A program made the position numbers and the translations under genes. Positions 42,657 through 52,146 of a stretch of DNA of 64,000 nt are shown one piece after another. The stretch covers positions 5,500-69,499 of the forward strand of contig JBKDOL010000042.1 of the NCBI GenBank assembly GCA_046343015.1, read 5' to 3'. The notes under the pieces are model-generated. The model did not search any database, had not been told where the DNA came from, and saw only the letters and a list, made by a program, of their open reading frames with translations. Source of the stretch: BJ22 sp021298375. Its GTDB lineage: Bacteria; Planctomycetota; Planctomycetia; Pirellulales; Pirellulaceae. Positions within the stretch are counted from its first letter, which is position 1. Each line of letters starts with the position of its first letter.

Positions 42657-44441
42657 ATGTCAGTCAATCGTCAAGTCGGCAGTATTAAAGACCTGCCGAG
42701 CGGAACGCCCGCCGTAGCCCAATTAGACGCCTTGACCGGACTGCGGTTCTTTGCGGCGCTGGCGGTTCTGTTTGTCCACGCCGTCAATCTCGGGATTCGC
42801 CGCGATGCGGGTTACGAGCAGTGGGCGGCTTCGGCCGTCAGCTTCTTTTTCGTGCTGTCCGGGTTCATTCTGACGTACGTCTATTCCGAGCGGCTGACAT
42901 GGAACAAGGTGCCGGAGTATCTCGTGGCCCGCTGGGCGCGGATTTGGCCGCTGCATGTCGTGTGCCTCTGCTGCGCGGCAACACTGTTTATGTCTCGGGG
43001 TTACCTGCCTTGGAATCTGGAAACACTCTGGCGGTTTGTAACCAATTTGCTGCTGGTGCAGAGCTGGATCACGATCGTGGGCTGGCCGTTCTCTTTTAAC
43101 GGCCCGGCGTGGAGCATATCGACGGAGCTGGGATTCTATTTGGCCTTTCCGCTGCTGCTGCTTGCCGGACGGCGGCGGTTTTGGCCTGTGCTCGCAGTGG
43201 TGACCACCATTTCCCTCGGTTGGCTGGCTTGGTTGCAAGTCCGCTGTAGTTTCGACGACAGCTACTGGGCTTTGGCCAGCGAAATTGGTTACTGCAACCC
43301 GCTGATTCGGGGTTTTGACTTCGTCGTCGGGATGGCGACGGGGAAATGGTTTCTTTGGCAGCGGCAAAACGAGCCGAAGACCGCGGGGTCTTGGGGCGAG
43401 AGTTCGCGCGCGTCCGCGTGGCGCTGGTGCCGCGACACGCTGGTCGAGGTGCTGGGATTGGGAGTGGTTGCGGCGGTCGCGTGGGCGGCCTCGCGCAGCG
43501 GAGGGCTGCACGCCTGGCTGGTGGAGCGTGACTGGCTGTTAGTTGATTACTGGTCGCTGTGCGGTGGATCGCTGGTGCTCCCTTTCGCGCTGCTGATTTG
43601 GGTGTTTGCCTGGTCGCGTGGGGCCTTTGCCCAGCTGCTCTCCCAGCCGCTTTTGGTTTGGCTGGGCGAGGTCAGTTTCGCCCTGTACTTGGTACAGAAT
43701 GTGGTGATTCGGTTGTTCGACCCCTGGTTGGCGCAGTTCTCGCTTCCGGCCAGCGTCATCGTCGGTGCAGTGATCGCGACCAGTTTGGGGCTGGCAATGC
43801 TGCTGCATCTGAGCGTCGAGTTGCCCTTCCGCAGCGTGCTGCGGGAGTGCGCTTCCGGGCAGTGGCGCCGAGCTGGCCGGGCGCTGGTTGCCGTTCCGGG
43901 AAACCTGCTGAGTTCGGGGGTGCTGTTGACGGCCGTTGGACTCGTCATCGCCTCAATTGGAGTGCTGCGGGTCGAGGTAGCCAGCGAAAAGTACCGCCGG
44001 CAATTGGTCCGCAATGAAGTGGTTGAAGAACTGAACGGCGAGAAATATCAGCGAATAGAGTTTGACCGCGAGGCAAGCCTGCTGAGTTGGAGCAGCGAGG
44101 AACGACCTAATGGGCTGGAGTTCACATTGTTGTGGGAGGTCCAGCCGACGGCGGCGAGAGGGCGCTTTGTCCATGTGACCGATTCGACTGGCAAGATTGT
44201 CTTTCAACCGGTGCTCGAGACCGACTTGTTCAAAAATGCGGAGCCCGGTGAACGGGTGACTGATCGCTTCCGGATTCCCCGAGATAAACTGCCGGCCGAG
44301 GGGCGGATCGGCGTCGGTTTCTACGACAAGTATCTCGGCACGACACCGGTCAAGGGCGAGCCCGTCGGAATGAATGGGCGCCGGCTGGAGATCTACAGCC
44401 TGAGTGCCGGGCGGGCTGAGAGCAGCCAGAAGCTGCGGTAA
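42657..44441 (+). CDS. OafA-type membrane acyltransferase with C-terminal extracytoplasmic domain
   Basis: 594 residues from ATG 42657 (GGGAAG upstream); GTG 42624 is an alternative. Residues ~20-430 are acyltransferase-3: LDALTGLRFFAALAVLFVHA with its catalytic His, SFFFVLSGFILTYVYSERL, WSISTELGFYLAFPLLLLAG and further helices, about ten in all. Residues ~440-594 form a soluble domain with LLWEVQPTAARGRFVHVTDS. Family members O-acylate LPS, peptidoglycan or polysaccharide across the membrane. It precedes the kdsC/LptC-like genes, which fits an envelope role. Confidence 0.88.
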   Translation: MSVNRQVGSIKDLPSGTPAVAQLDALTGLRFFAALAVLFVHAVNLGIRRDAGYEQWAASAVSFFFVLSGFILTYVYSERLTWNKVPEYLVARWARIWPLHVVCLCCAATLFMSRGYLPWNLETLWRFVTNLLLVQSWITIVGWPFSFNGPAWSISTELGFYLAFPLLLLAGRRRFWPVLAVVTTISLGWLAWLQVRCSFDDSYWALASEIGYCNPLIRGFDFVVGMATGKWFLWQRQNEPKTAGSWGESSRASAWRWCRDTLVEVLGLGVVAAVAWAASRSGGLHAWLVERDWLLVDYWSLCGGSLVLPFALLIWVFAWSRGAFAQLLSQPLLVWLGEVSFALYLVQNVVIRLFDPWLAQFSLPASVIVGAVIATSLGLAMLLHLSVELPFRSVLRECASGQWRRAGRALVAVPGNLLSSGVLLTAVGLVIASIGVLRVEVASEKYRRQLVRNEVVEELNGEKYQRIEFDREASLLSWSSEERPNGLEFTLLWEVQPTAARGRFVHVTDSTGKIVFQPVLETDLFKNAEPGERVTDRFRIPRDKLPAEGRIGVGFYDKYLGTTPVKGEPVGMNGRRLEIYSLSAGRAESSQKLR

Positions 44442-44584
44442 TTTCTCCCCGGGCAGCCCGCTTTCTCCCCCTTGCTAGCACCAAGGTTCACGTTGTTGGA
44501 TTTGGTGGGGACAACTAGAATCTCGAGCCGATTCCGGGCGGAGTCGCGCGCCTGAATTTCCGTTGCCCCTGATTGTCCGACCGT

Positions 44585-45106
44585 ATGAAGCTCGACCAAC
44601 GCCTGCAGCAAATTCGCTTGATTCTTTCCGACGTGGACGGGGTTCTGACAGATGGCGGGATCACCTACGACAATCAAGGGATCGAAGCCAAGAAGTTTCA
44701 CGTCCGGGATGGGCTGGGAATCAAGCTTTGGCAATCGACGGGCCACAAGTTTGGGATGCTCACCGCGCGGAACTCGCACATCGTCAAGGTGCGGGCCGCC
44801 GAGTTGGGGGTGACGATTGTGCGACAGGGATTTGAAGACAAGCTGCCGGCGGCGCTGAGTGTGATTGCCGAGCAGGGATTGGCTCCGGAGCAAGTCTGCT
44901 ACATCGGAGATGACTTGCCCGATTTGCCCGTGCTCAAAGCGGTTGGCTTGGCTGCAGCGGTGGCGGATGCCGTGAGCGAAGTGCGCGGAGCCGCGCACAT
45001 CACGACCAAGGCCACCGGGGGACAGGGCGCAGTTCGCGAGTTAATTGAAGTGATTCTGACCGGGCAGAAGCGCTGGGGCGAGATGGTGACGAGGTATGGA
45101 GGCTGA
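44585..45106 (+). CDS. kdsC: 3-deoxy-D-manno-octulosonate 8-phosphate phosphatase
   Basis: 173 residues of the HAD type-C0 family. SDVDGVLTDGGITYDN carries the nucleophile Asp16 and Asp18, GMLTARNSHIVKVRA the second motif, and CYIGDDLPDLPVLKAVG the third. It makes KDO from KDO-8-phosphate for lipid A-core synthesis. ATG 44585 gives the family length; TTG 44573 is an in-frame alternative. The next gene on the strand is an LPS-transport-like giant, as kdsC-lptC-lptA run together in proteobacteria. Confidence 0.88.
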   Translation: MKLDQRLQQIRLILSDVDGVLTDGGITYDNQGIEAKKFHVRDGLGIKLWQSTGHKFGMLTARNSHIVKVRAAELGVTIVRQGFEDKLPAALSVIAEQGLAPEQVCYIGDDLPDLPVLKAVGLAAAVADAVSEVRGAAHITTKATGGQGAVRELIEVILTGQKRWGEMVTRYGG

Positions 45107-45184
45107 GGCGCTGCGCGAGAGATTCGAGACGAGAGCAGTGGAGCAGTAGAGCAGAAGGGTTTCGAGGAAGAGAGTTGCTTTGCT

Positions 45185-45212
45185 TTTGAGCGGCCTGGCG
45201 CTAGCCGCCAGT
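45185..45212 (+). repeat. GAGCGGCCTGGCGCTAGCCGCC family copy
   Basis: TTTGAGCGGCCTGGCGCTAG followed by CCGCCAGT. Same family as 38289. Confidence 0.75.
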
Positions 45213-45310
45213 GGTGGTTCGGTTGGGAGTTGGGATGGAGCGGTTTTGCTTGGAGTGGGATGGCTGGAATGGGAGGCGTGCGTGAGGGGCTGCCTCCTCA
45301 CCCCCGGCTC

Positions 45311-45346
45311 CTCTCCCCCAAGGGGGGCGAGGGGAGGAAGAAAGGA
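45311..45346 (+). repeat. CTCTCCCCCAAGGGGGGCGAGGGG palindrome element
   Basis: A near-perfect palindrome CTCTCCCCCAAGGGGGGCGA with a GGGGAGGAAGAAAGGA tail; related to 15031-15065 (inverted) and 32141-32168. Confidence 0.7.
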
Positions 45347-45419
45347 ATGCTCGCGGGGCGAGGGTAGGAAGAGGAGAAGGTTTCCAGTTTGAATTGCAGA
45401 AAACTGAAAGGGAATTCGG

Positions 45420-48400
45420 TTGACTGAGTGGGTTCGGAAAATACAGGCTTATCATCCGGTCGCGCAGTATCTGCTGGCGTTGGCAGGGACGATCTTTGCC
45501 TATGGCCTGTATGCTCTCCTGGTGGTGCCTGTGCTGGAAGGCGAGCCGCTGCAACGTGCCACTCGCAACCTCGTCCCTGCGGCACCGCGAATCATCGATC
45601 GAGAAAAAATCGACCTCGCCACTTGGCTTCCACCGGGCAGTTGGGAACTTGGTTCCTGCAAGACGTTGGAAACTGCTGAAGGAACGATTTACTTTCAGGA
45701 TTACCTTCCGCGCGAGGACGGCATCCTCGAGGTCTTTCCCTTCACGATGGTGTTTCGCGAGGAGCGGGGTGGCCGCGCCGCCATCCCGGGCGGTCGCAAC
45801 CCGATGATTATTCGAGCCTCGCGCCGCGCCGAGCTCAAGTTCGAGCGGCAGGTCACCTGGTCGGGCGATCCGGGCCGAGTTGAGGGAGGCCAGCTGCAGG
45901 GCAATGTCCAGCTCTTTCGCGTCCCTCGCTCGACGCATCCCGATGAGGGCTTCAGCGTCTGGACCGAGAACATTCAACTCACGGCCAGTCGGGTCTCAAC
46001 GATCGAACAGGTTGAGTTTCAGTTCGGGCGTCATCGCGGCTCGGGCCGCAACCTCGTGCTCGACCTGGCCCACAAGACGCCGCTGGAGCTGGCCCAGCAG
46101 GATCTCTCTCACATCAGCGGCGTGAAACGGCTGGAGCTGGCCTTCGTCGAGGACCTGAAACTGGACCTGACCAACGGTGCCAAGGCCGCGGCTGGCCAGC
46201 CCGCCGATCTGGTCGATGTCAGCTGCGCGGGTCCGTTTGTATTTGACTTCGAAAACCTGCGGGCAAGTTTCAAAGAGCAGGTCTTGGTCAAACAGCTCGC
46301 CGCGGCTGGGGATACCTTGTCCGCCGACCAACTGGATCTGCTCTTCAATCAAGTACAAGCATTGGGCGATGCCTCTCAGGTGGCCGCTGAAGGGAGCCGG
46401 TCAGGAAAACTGGAGCTGCGCTCGATTGTCGCTCGGGGAGCACCCGCGATTGTCTCGATGCCGTCCCGCGAAGTGCGAGTCAAGGCGGCTGAGCTGGAAT
46501 ACGACTTGCAGGCGGGACATGTTCGGGCTCGCGACCCGCAGATGGTCGAAGTCCGACAAGCGGGACAGCTGGTACGGGCCCCGCAACTGGACTACCGGAT
46601 GCGGGAGGATGGCGCGATGGGCACACTGCTCGCCGAAGGCGCCGGGCTGTTTGCCCGGACCGATCGGCTGGAGCAAGGAGGGGAACGGACCTCCGTTGTG
46701 CAGTGGAGTCGCCAGCTGTCGATCAGCCAAGTCAGCGGAGGGAAACTCATCTCGGTCGATGGCGATGCCGACGTTCGGCTGGACTCCGAGACCAGAGTCA
46801 CCGGGGAGCAGTTGCAGATGCTGCTTGCCGAGCAGCGTCTGGTCGAAACCCTTCCACCCGAGATAATCGCCTCCGGCAAGCAGCCGAAGGAGACCTGGGA
46901 TTATCAACCGAGTGAATTGCAGGTTAACGGCAATGTGCGGATCACGACGCGGCAGATGGAAGGACAAACGCCCAAGCTGAAAGCTCGGTGGCTGGCGAAT
47001 ACCGAATTGCTCAACCCGGTTCCTCTCATGAGACAATCGAATCGAAGCAGGCCGCAGCCGGCTTCCTGGGCCAAGCAAGTGGTGGAAACCCAGTTTCCGG
47101 TTCAGTCGGTCGGCTCAGCGGGGCAGGATACAGGTGGTCTGAACTCGGCGGCAGGCTGGGCCAACACGCCGAGGATCACGGGAGGCGAGCAGCCAGCAAG
47201 GGATGGGATGCCTGCCTCCAGCGGGCTGGCAAGCAGCGATTCGGTGAAAGCTGCCGCGTTGCAGTTCCGGGGGCGCGAGGTGACGGCAACCTTGCAGCAA
47301 CTGGGGAACCAGACCGAACTGCGGCAACTCGATATCGATGGCGACGTCGAGGTCTTTCAAGCGGGAGGCGCGAAGCCAGAGAGCGGCTGGAGCCTGACAG
47401 GAGGGCATTTGACCCTGATTCCCCAAGGGCAGGAGCTGCACCGGATGTCGCTCTCCCGGGAGGCGCGGGTCGTGACGGAGCAGATGGAACTGACCGGTCC
47501 GGAGTTGCAGCTGGACCAGGCAGCAAATCGACTCTGGTCCAATGGGGCGGGACGAGCCAAGTTGCGTCCCAATGCCTCCGCCAAACAAGACAAGGCAGGT
47601 GGAGAATTGTCAGCCATCACCGCCAGCGAAGCTTCGAACAGGAATCAGGAGATTGAGATCGAGTGGCTCGGCGGGATGATCTTCGATGGCGAAAAAGTCT
47701 ACTTCGAGCATGCCGTTCAATCCGCTGCGGTGGAAACTCGACCCGACGGAACGCAAACCGTTCTGCGGACGCGGAGTGAAGGACTGAATCTCTTGCTTGA
47801 CCGTCCGATGAACCTGCGACAACTCGATGCGGGTTCGACCGCGGGCGCGGGCGGCGGAGAGATGAAAATCAAGCAAATCGTCCTGGTCGATCGAATCCCG
47901 GGGAACGGGCGCGCGTTTCAGGTCAGCCAACCGCTGGGCGAACCCCGTCCGGTCCTGCTGGAGAAGTATTCCGTATCACCAGCTGGCATGATGCTCGACA
48001 AGCAACAGATAAATGTCCCGCGGATCGTGATGGAACTGGAGACCGGCGACGTGACGGCGAACGGGCCGGGCGAACTGCTGCAATGGAAGCCGGGCGGAAG
48101 CGGCTCGGGCGGAGGAGGCTTGACCAGTCCATTGGCCCGCGAGCGAGAGGCCGGCCAGCCCGCCCGCGAAGGCCTCGAATACATGCATTGCCGGTTTGAT
48201 GAGAACCTGCAAGCGAACACCAATCGAACGGAGATGCGAATCAACGGCCGGGTCCGGGCGATGGTTGCTGCTGTCGCGGATTGGGAACAGCGGCTCGATC
48301 CGGATGCCGAACGGGTCCCCGAGCGGGCAACTCGAATCAGCTGCGACCAAGTCCAAATCGTGCAGTGGACTCCCCGCGGCAGCGATCAGCCGACGACCGA

Positions 48401-48653
48401 AATTCTGGCCAACAGCAACGCCCGGATCGTGGGCAGCAATTTTGAAGCCACTGCGGAACGGTTGAGTTACAACGAGCGGACCGATTTGCTGGTGATCGAA
48501 GGCGACGGTAGGCAGGATGCGAATCTCTGGTTTCAGCAGCAACCGGGTGCGAAGCGCGACCACCTCGTGGCCGGAAAAATCCTCTATCGGCCCGGGGATC
48601 AGTGGACCCAAATCGAGAAAGTTCGGAACGCGACGATCAATCAGGGACGGTAG
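45420..48653 (+). CDS. Very large LptC/OstA-like envelope protein
   Basis: 1077 residues, starting at TTG 45420. A single N-terminal membrane segment (residues ~17-38, VAQYLLALAGTIFAYGLYALLVVPVL) anchors a long periplasmic part rich in beta strands of the kind ANGNVRITTRQMEG and VDGDADVRLDSETRVTGEQLQM, which look like many OstA/LptA jelly-roll repeats in a row. Position after kdsC suggests LPS transport from the inner membrane. It is about five times longer than LptC (about 190 residues); perhaps LptC and LptA are fused and extended. A low-complexity stretch (SGSGGGG) lies near residue 900. Function is inferred from context and fold only. Confidence 0.65.
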   Translation: MTEWVRKIQAYHPVAQYLLALAGTIFAYGLYALLVVPVLEGEPLQRATRNLVPAAPRIIDREKIDLATWLPPGSWELGSCKTLETAEGTIYFQDYLPREDGILEVFPFTMVFREERGGRAAIPGGRNPMIIRASRRAELKFERQVTWSGDPGRVEGGQLQGNVQLFRVPRSTHPDEGFSVWTENIQLTASRVSTIEQVEFQFGRHRGSGRNLVLDLAHKTPLELAQQDLSHISGVKRLELAFVEDLKLDLTNGAKAAAGQPADLVDVSCAGPFVFDFENLRASFKEQVLVKQLAAAGDTLSADQLDLLFNQVQALGDASQVAAEGSRSGKLELRSIVARGAPAIVSMPSREVRVKAAELEYDLQAGHVRARDPQMVEVRQAGQLVRAPQLDYRMREDGAMGTLLAEGAGLFARTDRLEQGGERTSVVQWSRQLSISQVSGGKLISVDGDADVRLDSETRVTGEQLQMLLAEQRLVETLPPEIIASGKQPKETWDYQPSELQVNGNVRITTRQMEGQTPKLKARWLANTELLNPVPLMRQSNRSRPQPASWAKQVVETQFPVQSVGSAGQDTGGLNSAAGWANTPRITGGEQPARDGMPASSGLASSDSVKAAALQFRGREVTATLQQLGNQTELRQLDIDGDVEVFQAGGAKPESGWSLTGGHLTLIPQGQELHRMSLSREARVVTEQMELTGPELQLDQAANRLWSNGAGRAKLRPNASAKQDKAGGELSAITASEASNRNQEIEIEWLGGMIFDGEKVYFEHAVQSAAVETRPDGTQTVLRTRSEGLNLLLDRPMNLRQLDAGSTAGAGGGEMKIKQIVLVDRIPGNGRAFQVSQPLGEPRPVLLEKYSVSPAGMMLDKQQINVPRIVMELETGDVTANGPGELLQWKPGGSGSGGGGLTSPLAREREAGQPAREGLEYMHCRFDENLQANTNRTEMRINGRVRAMVAAVADWEQRLDPDAERVPERATRISCDQVQIVQWTPRGSDQPTTEILANSNARIVGSNFEATAERLSYNERTDLLVIEGDGRQDANLWFQQQPGAKRDHLVAGKILYRPGDQWTQIEKVRNATINQGR

Positions 48654-48703
48654 ATTCGGTCGGGTCAAAGTCACGACGAGTATTTTGCGAGACAGGTGCA
48701 GCC

Positions 48704-50161
48704 ATGGGGCGGATAGATCGGAAATCGAAAGCGAATGCACCGGTCGGCAGGCGAAGGGCGGCCACGACCTCCCGGCTGAGGATGAGCGTGGTGTTGTGGG
48801 GTAGCCTGCTGCTCTGCGGCTGCTCCACGTGGCGGACGAACGATGTACTGGACCGCGTCGTCCCGACCAATGATCGGCCTTGGGTCGCCGATATGCAGCG
48901 ACTCTCGACTGCCGAGATTCAAGCCGAGGAGGTTGTCGTCAAAAACATTCGCAATTGCCAGTATGTGACGGCCAATGACTACGTAGTGAATTACTATGAT
49001 CGGCGGATTCGCCTGGCGGATCTGAGGACCGTCGACTTCATCGTGGTTCCCTTTCAGACCAAGGCCTTGGCCCACACGATGCTCAGCTTTGGTCTGGTGG
49101 ACGGCACGTATCTCTGTGTGTCCGTCGAGATTCGGAAAGAGCTGGGAGAAGAGTACTCGCCGCTTCTGGGCGTGAGCAATCAGTTTGAGCTTTACTATCT
49201 GGTGGCCGATGAACGTGACGTGATTCGTCTGCGGACGCGTTACCGGGATGCGGAGGTCTATGTCTATCCGACGGTGGCGACTCCGGAGAACACGCGCGAC
49301 CTGTTTTTGGACGTGATGCGGCGAGCCAACCAGCTGGCGATGCGTCCGGAGTTTTATCACACGCTGACGAACAATTGCACGACGAACATCGTGGAGCATG
49401 TGAACAAGCTGCAGCCACAGCGAGTTCCGTTTGGCTGGCAGGTTCTGCTCTCCGGCAATTCGGCCAAGTACGCCTATGACCTCGGCTTGCTCGACAACCG
49501 TCTGCCGTTTGAGGAATTGCGCGAACTGGCGCGCGTCAAGGACTTGGCGAATGAGAATTTTGAAGCACCGGACTTTTCGCGGCGAATTCGGGCCCGGCAC
49601 GACGAGATTGAGGCTGAGTTGGAGGCGACGCAAAGCGAGCGATACGACGGAGCCGAGTCGGGCGAAAGTGAAGGCGAGATGCGGGATCGTCTGGACGCGG
49701 AGTTTGGTCCAGCTGCAGAGCGGACGGCACCCGCGGCGGGCCGTTCCCGGCCGGGGCCGTTTCGCGCGCCTCAATTTCGGCCGGGCCTGAGCGAGGGGGT
49801 TGATAGTGAAATGAGCGACCGGCCAGGTGATGCGCCGCGAACTCGGGGAAAGATCGGAGCGGCGGCAGAGCGCGGGGCGCGGACAGCAGCGCGCACGATG
49901 CTCGGTCCTCCCCAAACCCCCGCCCAGGCGGTGCTGCAGGCCGCGGTGCCGGGTTCGGCTCAGGTGCGCGCCGCCCGGATGGGAGTCGGCGTGGCGACCG
50001 ACGTGGCCCGAGCGGCGCGGCAGCGGGCCGAGGCGCGGACTGGAACCGGGAGTGCGCCGAGGTTGGGTTCACAGCGTGCGGACGATTTCTCGACGGAGTC
50101 GGTGAAGGTTCCCGCATCCTCCGGTCTTTCTCAAAGGCAAGTGCCGGGAAACCGGCCCTGA
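48704..50161 (+). CDS. DUF4105-type lipoprotein
   Basis: 485 residues from ATG 48704 (AGGTG upstream). A basic N-region precedes the lipobox LLLCGC (Cys40). Residues ~75-300 contain the DUF4105 pattern: AHTMLSFGLVDGTYLCVSVE, then PEFYHTLTNNCTTNIVEHVN, where Cys near residue 225 is in the place of the thiol nucleophile of this papain-like/NlpC-like fold. The last ~190 residues are low-complexity Arg/Ala/Pro. It begins 51 bp after the LptC-like gene and is likely co-transcribed. An envelope hydrolase or acyltransferase is plausible. Confidence 0.78.
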   Translation: MGRIDRKSKANAPVGRRRAATTSRLRMSVVLWGSLLLCGCSTWRTNDVLDRVVPTNDRPWVADMQRLSTAEIQAEEVVVKNIRNCQYVTANDYVVNYYDRRIRLADLRTVDFIVVPFQTKALAHTMLSFGLVDGTYLCVSVEIRKELGEEYSPLLGVSNQFELYYLVADERDVIRLRTRYRDAEVYVYPTVATPENTRDLFLDVMRRANQLAMRPEFYHTLTNNCTTNIVEHVNKLQPQRVPFGWQVLLSGNSAKYAYDLGLLDNRLPFEELRELARVKDLANENFEAPDFSRRIRARHDEIEAELEATQSERYDGAESGESEGEMRDRLDAEFGPAAERTAPAAGRSRPGPFRAPQFRPGLSEGVDSEMSDRPGDAPRTRGKIGAAAERGARTAARTMLGPPQTPAQAVLQAAVPGSAQVRAARMGVGVATDVARAARQRAEARTGTGSAPRLGSQRADDFSTESVKVPASSGLSQRQVPGNRP

Positions 50162-50365
50162 TTGCCCGCAAGGTGGCTCGATTTGCCTTTGCCGCAGCCG
50201 GAGAAAATGATTGGAATTTGCTCTTCGTTTTTTGGGCCAAACCGATAGGATTGGCGTTAACGGAATCGCCGCCGGGACCCATCTTCTCTCGCTGACCTGT
50301 TGTCAGCTGTCTGTGAATCGCTTGCGCTGCAGGTGCGCCCGGGGGCGGCATTTGATGTTGCTTCC

Positions 50366-51880
50366 ATGAATCTTTCGAATGCCTCGTGCGAGGCGAATCT
50401 TTCGACCACTCCGCCTCAGTTGGGATTGGTGCCGGGGAAGAGCGGTGACTCAGGAGGCCCGGTGGCGGGGCCACGAGCGACTGGTCCGCAGGGAGAGTTA
50501 ACGCCCGCTGTTCTGCCGCGCGCGGATGAGTCGCTTGAAGGAGTTGGGGAGAGCGGGGGCCAGGCGGCAGGGGGCGCGGACGTTTTTCGGCGCGGCAAGC
50601 AAGGCTTGCGTCGGGATCTCTGGAGCAGCACCGGAGATGGTGCGGCGTACAGCGGCATGGTCGGACTGGGGGAGGCTTACTTTGGCGCGTTCTTTCTGGC
50701 GATTGGTGCATCGGACATTCAAATTGGCGTGCTGAGCACGGTGCCGTATCTACTGGGGAGCTTGTACCAGTTGCTGACTCCCTGGGGCGTGCGGCGGTTT
50801 TATTCGTTTCGTCGCTGGGTGGTTTTCAATGCGGCCCTGCAGGCGACCGCGCTGCTGGTCATTTCGCTGCTGACCTTTGCCACGCAAGCCGAATTCTGGA
50901 AAGTGCTGGTTCTGCTCAGCCTCTACTGGAGTGGCGGCTTGGCCACGAGTCCCGTCTGGAACACGTGGATGGAGTTTCTGGTGCCGCGGCCGATTCGCAA
51001 GCAGTACCTCGCGGCGCGGATGAGCACCAGTCAGGTCGTGATGCTGGTGGCGATGCCGGCAGCGGGGCTGGCGATTCAGGCGAGCAGTCGCAGCGGCTAT
51101 GAGCTGATCTGCTTTGGAGCGCTGATTTTGTTGGCCGCCGGCTGTCGCTATTTTTCGGCCGCGATGCTGGGAAGAAAGACGGAGCATCAGAGCTGGGTGC
51201 GGGCGGCGGCTCCGCATCCAGTCGAGGCCGCCCGCAGCGTGAGCGCGGAGAGTGGACGTCAGCGGGCCCGTGAAGTGGCCGGCCTGACGATTCCTTTCTT
51301 CGCCGCAATGCAGTTTGCAATCTACATCTCCAGTCCATACTTCGCGCCCTTTATGCTGCGGAATATGGAGCTGAACTACCTGCATTACATGTTTCTGATC
51401 GTGCTCAGCTATGTCGGCCGGGTTTTGATGCTGCAGTGGACCGGTGCGATTGCCCGACGTTACGGAACGGGATGGGTCCTGATGTTGGGCAGCCTCGGAA
51501 TGATTCCCCTGGCGGGACTCTGGTATTTCCACCAGTCATTTTTGTTTCTCTGTTTCCTGCAGTTGGGAGCGGGAGCGGCCTGGGGTTGCTACGAGTATGC
51601 GGTGATGATGTTGCTGGTTGAAAAAGTGACCGGACCGGGGCGGTTGTCCGTTCTCTCCTGGATCAACAGTTGCAACGGCTTGGCGATGGTTCTGGGGATG
51701 ATTGTCGGGGGGGCGCTGCTGCGCGGCCTCGGCGAGGGCGACAGCACGTTTATCTGCATCTTCCTGCTCTCCAGTCTGTTCCGCGTACTTTCACTGGCGG
51801 TGTTCCCTTACCGCCTGCTGCGCGAGGGTGGAGCGGGCGCGGTGACGCCGACACTGGTCCAGCGGGCGCGGATCGATTGA
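50366..51880 (+). CDS. MFS-type transporter
   Basis: 504 residues from ATG 50366; TTG 50300 is in frame too. After ~90 soluble, low-complexity residues, about 12 hydrophobic segments follow from AAYSGMVGLGEAYFGAFFLA on. The loop PRPIRKQYLAARMSTSQVV corresponds to the MFS signature between TM2 and TM3 only loosely. No substrate motif. It reads with the envelope genes and is followed by a gap of 266 bp to an acyltransferase. Substrate unknown. Confidence 0.75.
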   Translation: MNLSNASCEANLSTTPPQLGLVPGKSGDSGGPVAGPRATGPQGELTPAVLPRADESLEGVGESGGQAAGGADVFRRGKQGLRRDLWSSTGDGAAYSGMVGLGEAYFGAFFLAIGASDIQIGVLSTVPYLLGSLYQLLTPWGVRRFYSFRRWVVFNAALQATALLVISLLTFATQAEFWKVLVLLSLYWSGGLATSPVWNTWMEFLVPRPIRKQYLAARMSTSQVVMLVAMPAAGLAIQASSRSGYELICFGALILLAAGCRYFSAAMLGRKTEHQSWVRAAAPHPVEAARSVSAESGRQRAREVAGLTIPFFAAMQFAIYISSPYFAPFMLRNMELNYLHYMFLIVLSYVGRVLMLQWTGAIARRYGTGWVLMLGSLGMIPLAGLWYFHQSFLFLCFLQLGAGAAWGCYEYAVMMLLVEKVTGPGRLSVLSWINSCNGLAMVLGMIVGGALLRGLGEGDSTFICIFLLSSLFRVLSLAVFPYRLLREGGAGAVTPTLVQRARID

Positions 51881-52146
51881 GCCCACGCCAAACTTCGGTC
51901 GAGCGCCGCGCGTGGTGAGGCGGCATCTTCGGCAGGATCGTTACAGGCGGCATCGGGGTGGTTGGAGAGGTCGAGGGACGCGGTTCGAAATTCCAACCGC
52001 CGGCCGGGCGTGACCAAGACTTGACGAGTTCGTCCGTCTGGCAGCGGTATCCCGAAGGCGGGTGTTTCCGCCCGGTGAAAAACGGATCGGCCCAGCCCCT
52101 CCCGACACTTTCTCCCGCTGCGCCCCTTGGCCGCGACCTCCCGCTC

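Larger units (their letters stand above)
45107..45419. other. Intergenic region with two repeat families
   Basis: 313 bp with a weak copy of the GCGCGAGAG…GAGCAGTGGAGCAG repeat (45111-45150), a GAGCGGCCTGGCGCTAGCC copy at 45185-45212, and a CTCTCCCCCAAGGGGGGCGA element at 45311-45346. No gene. Confidence 0.65.
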
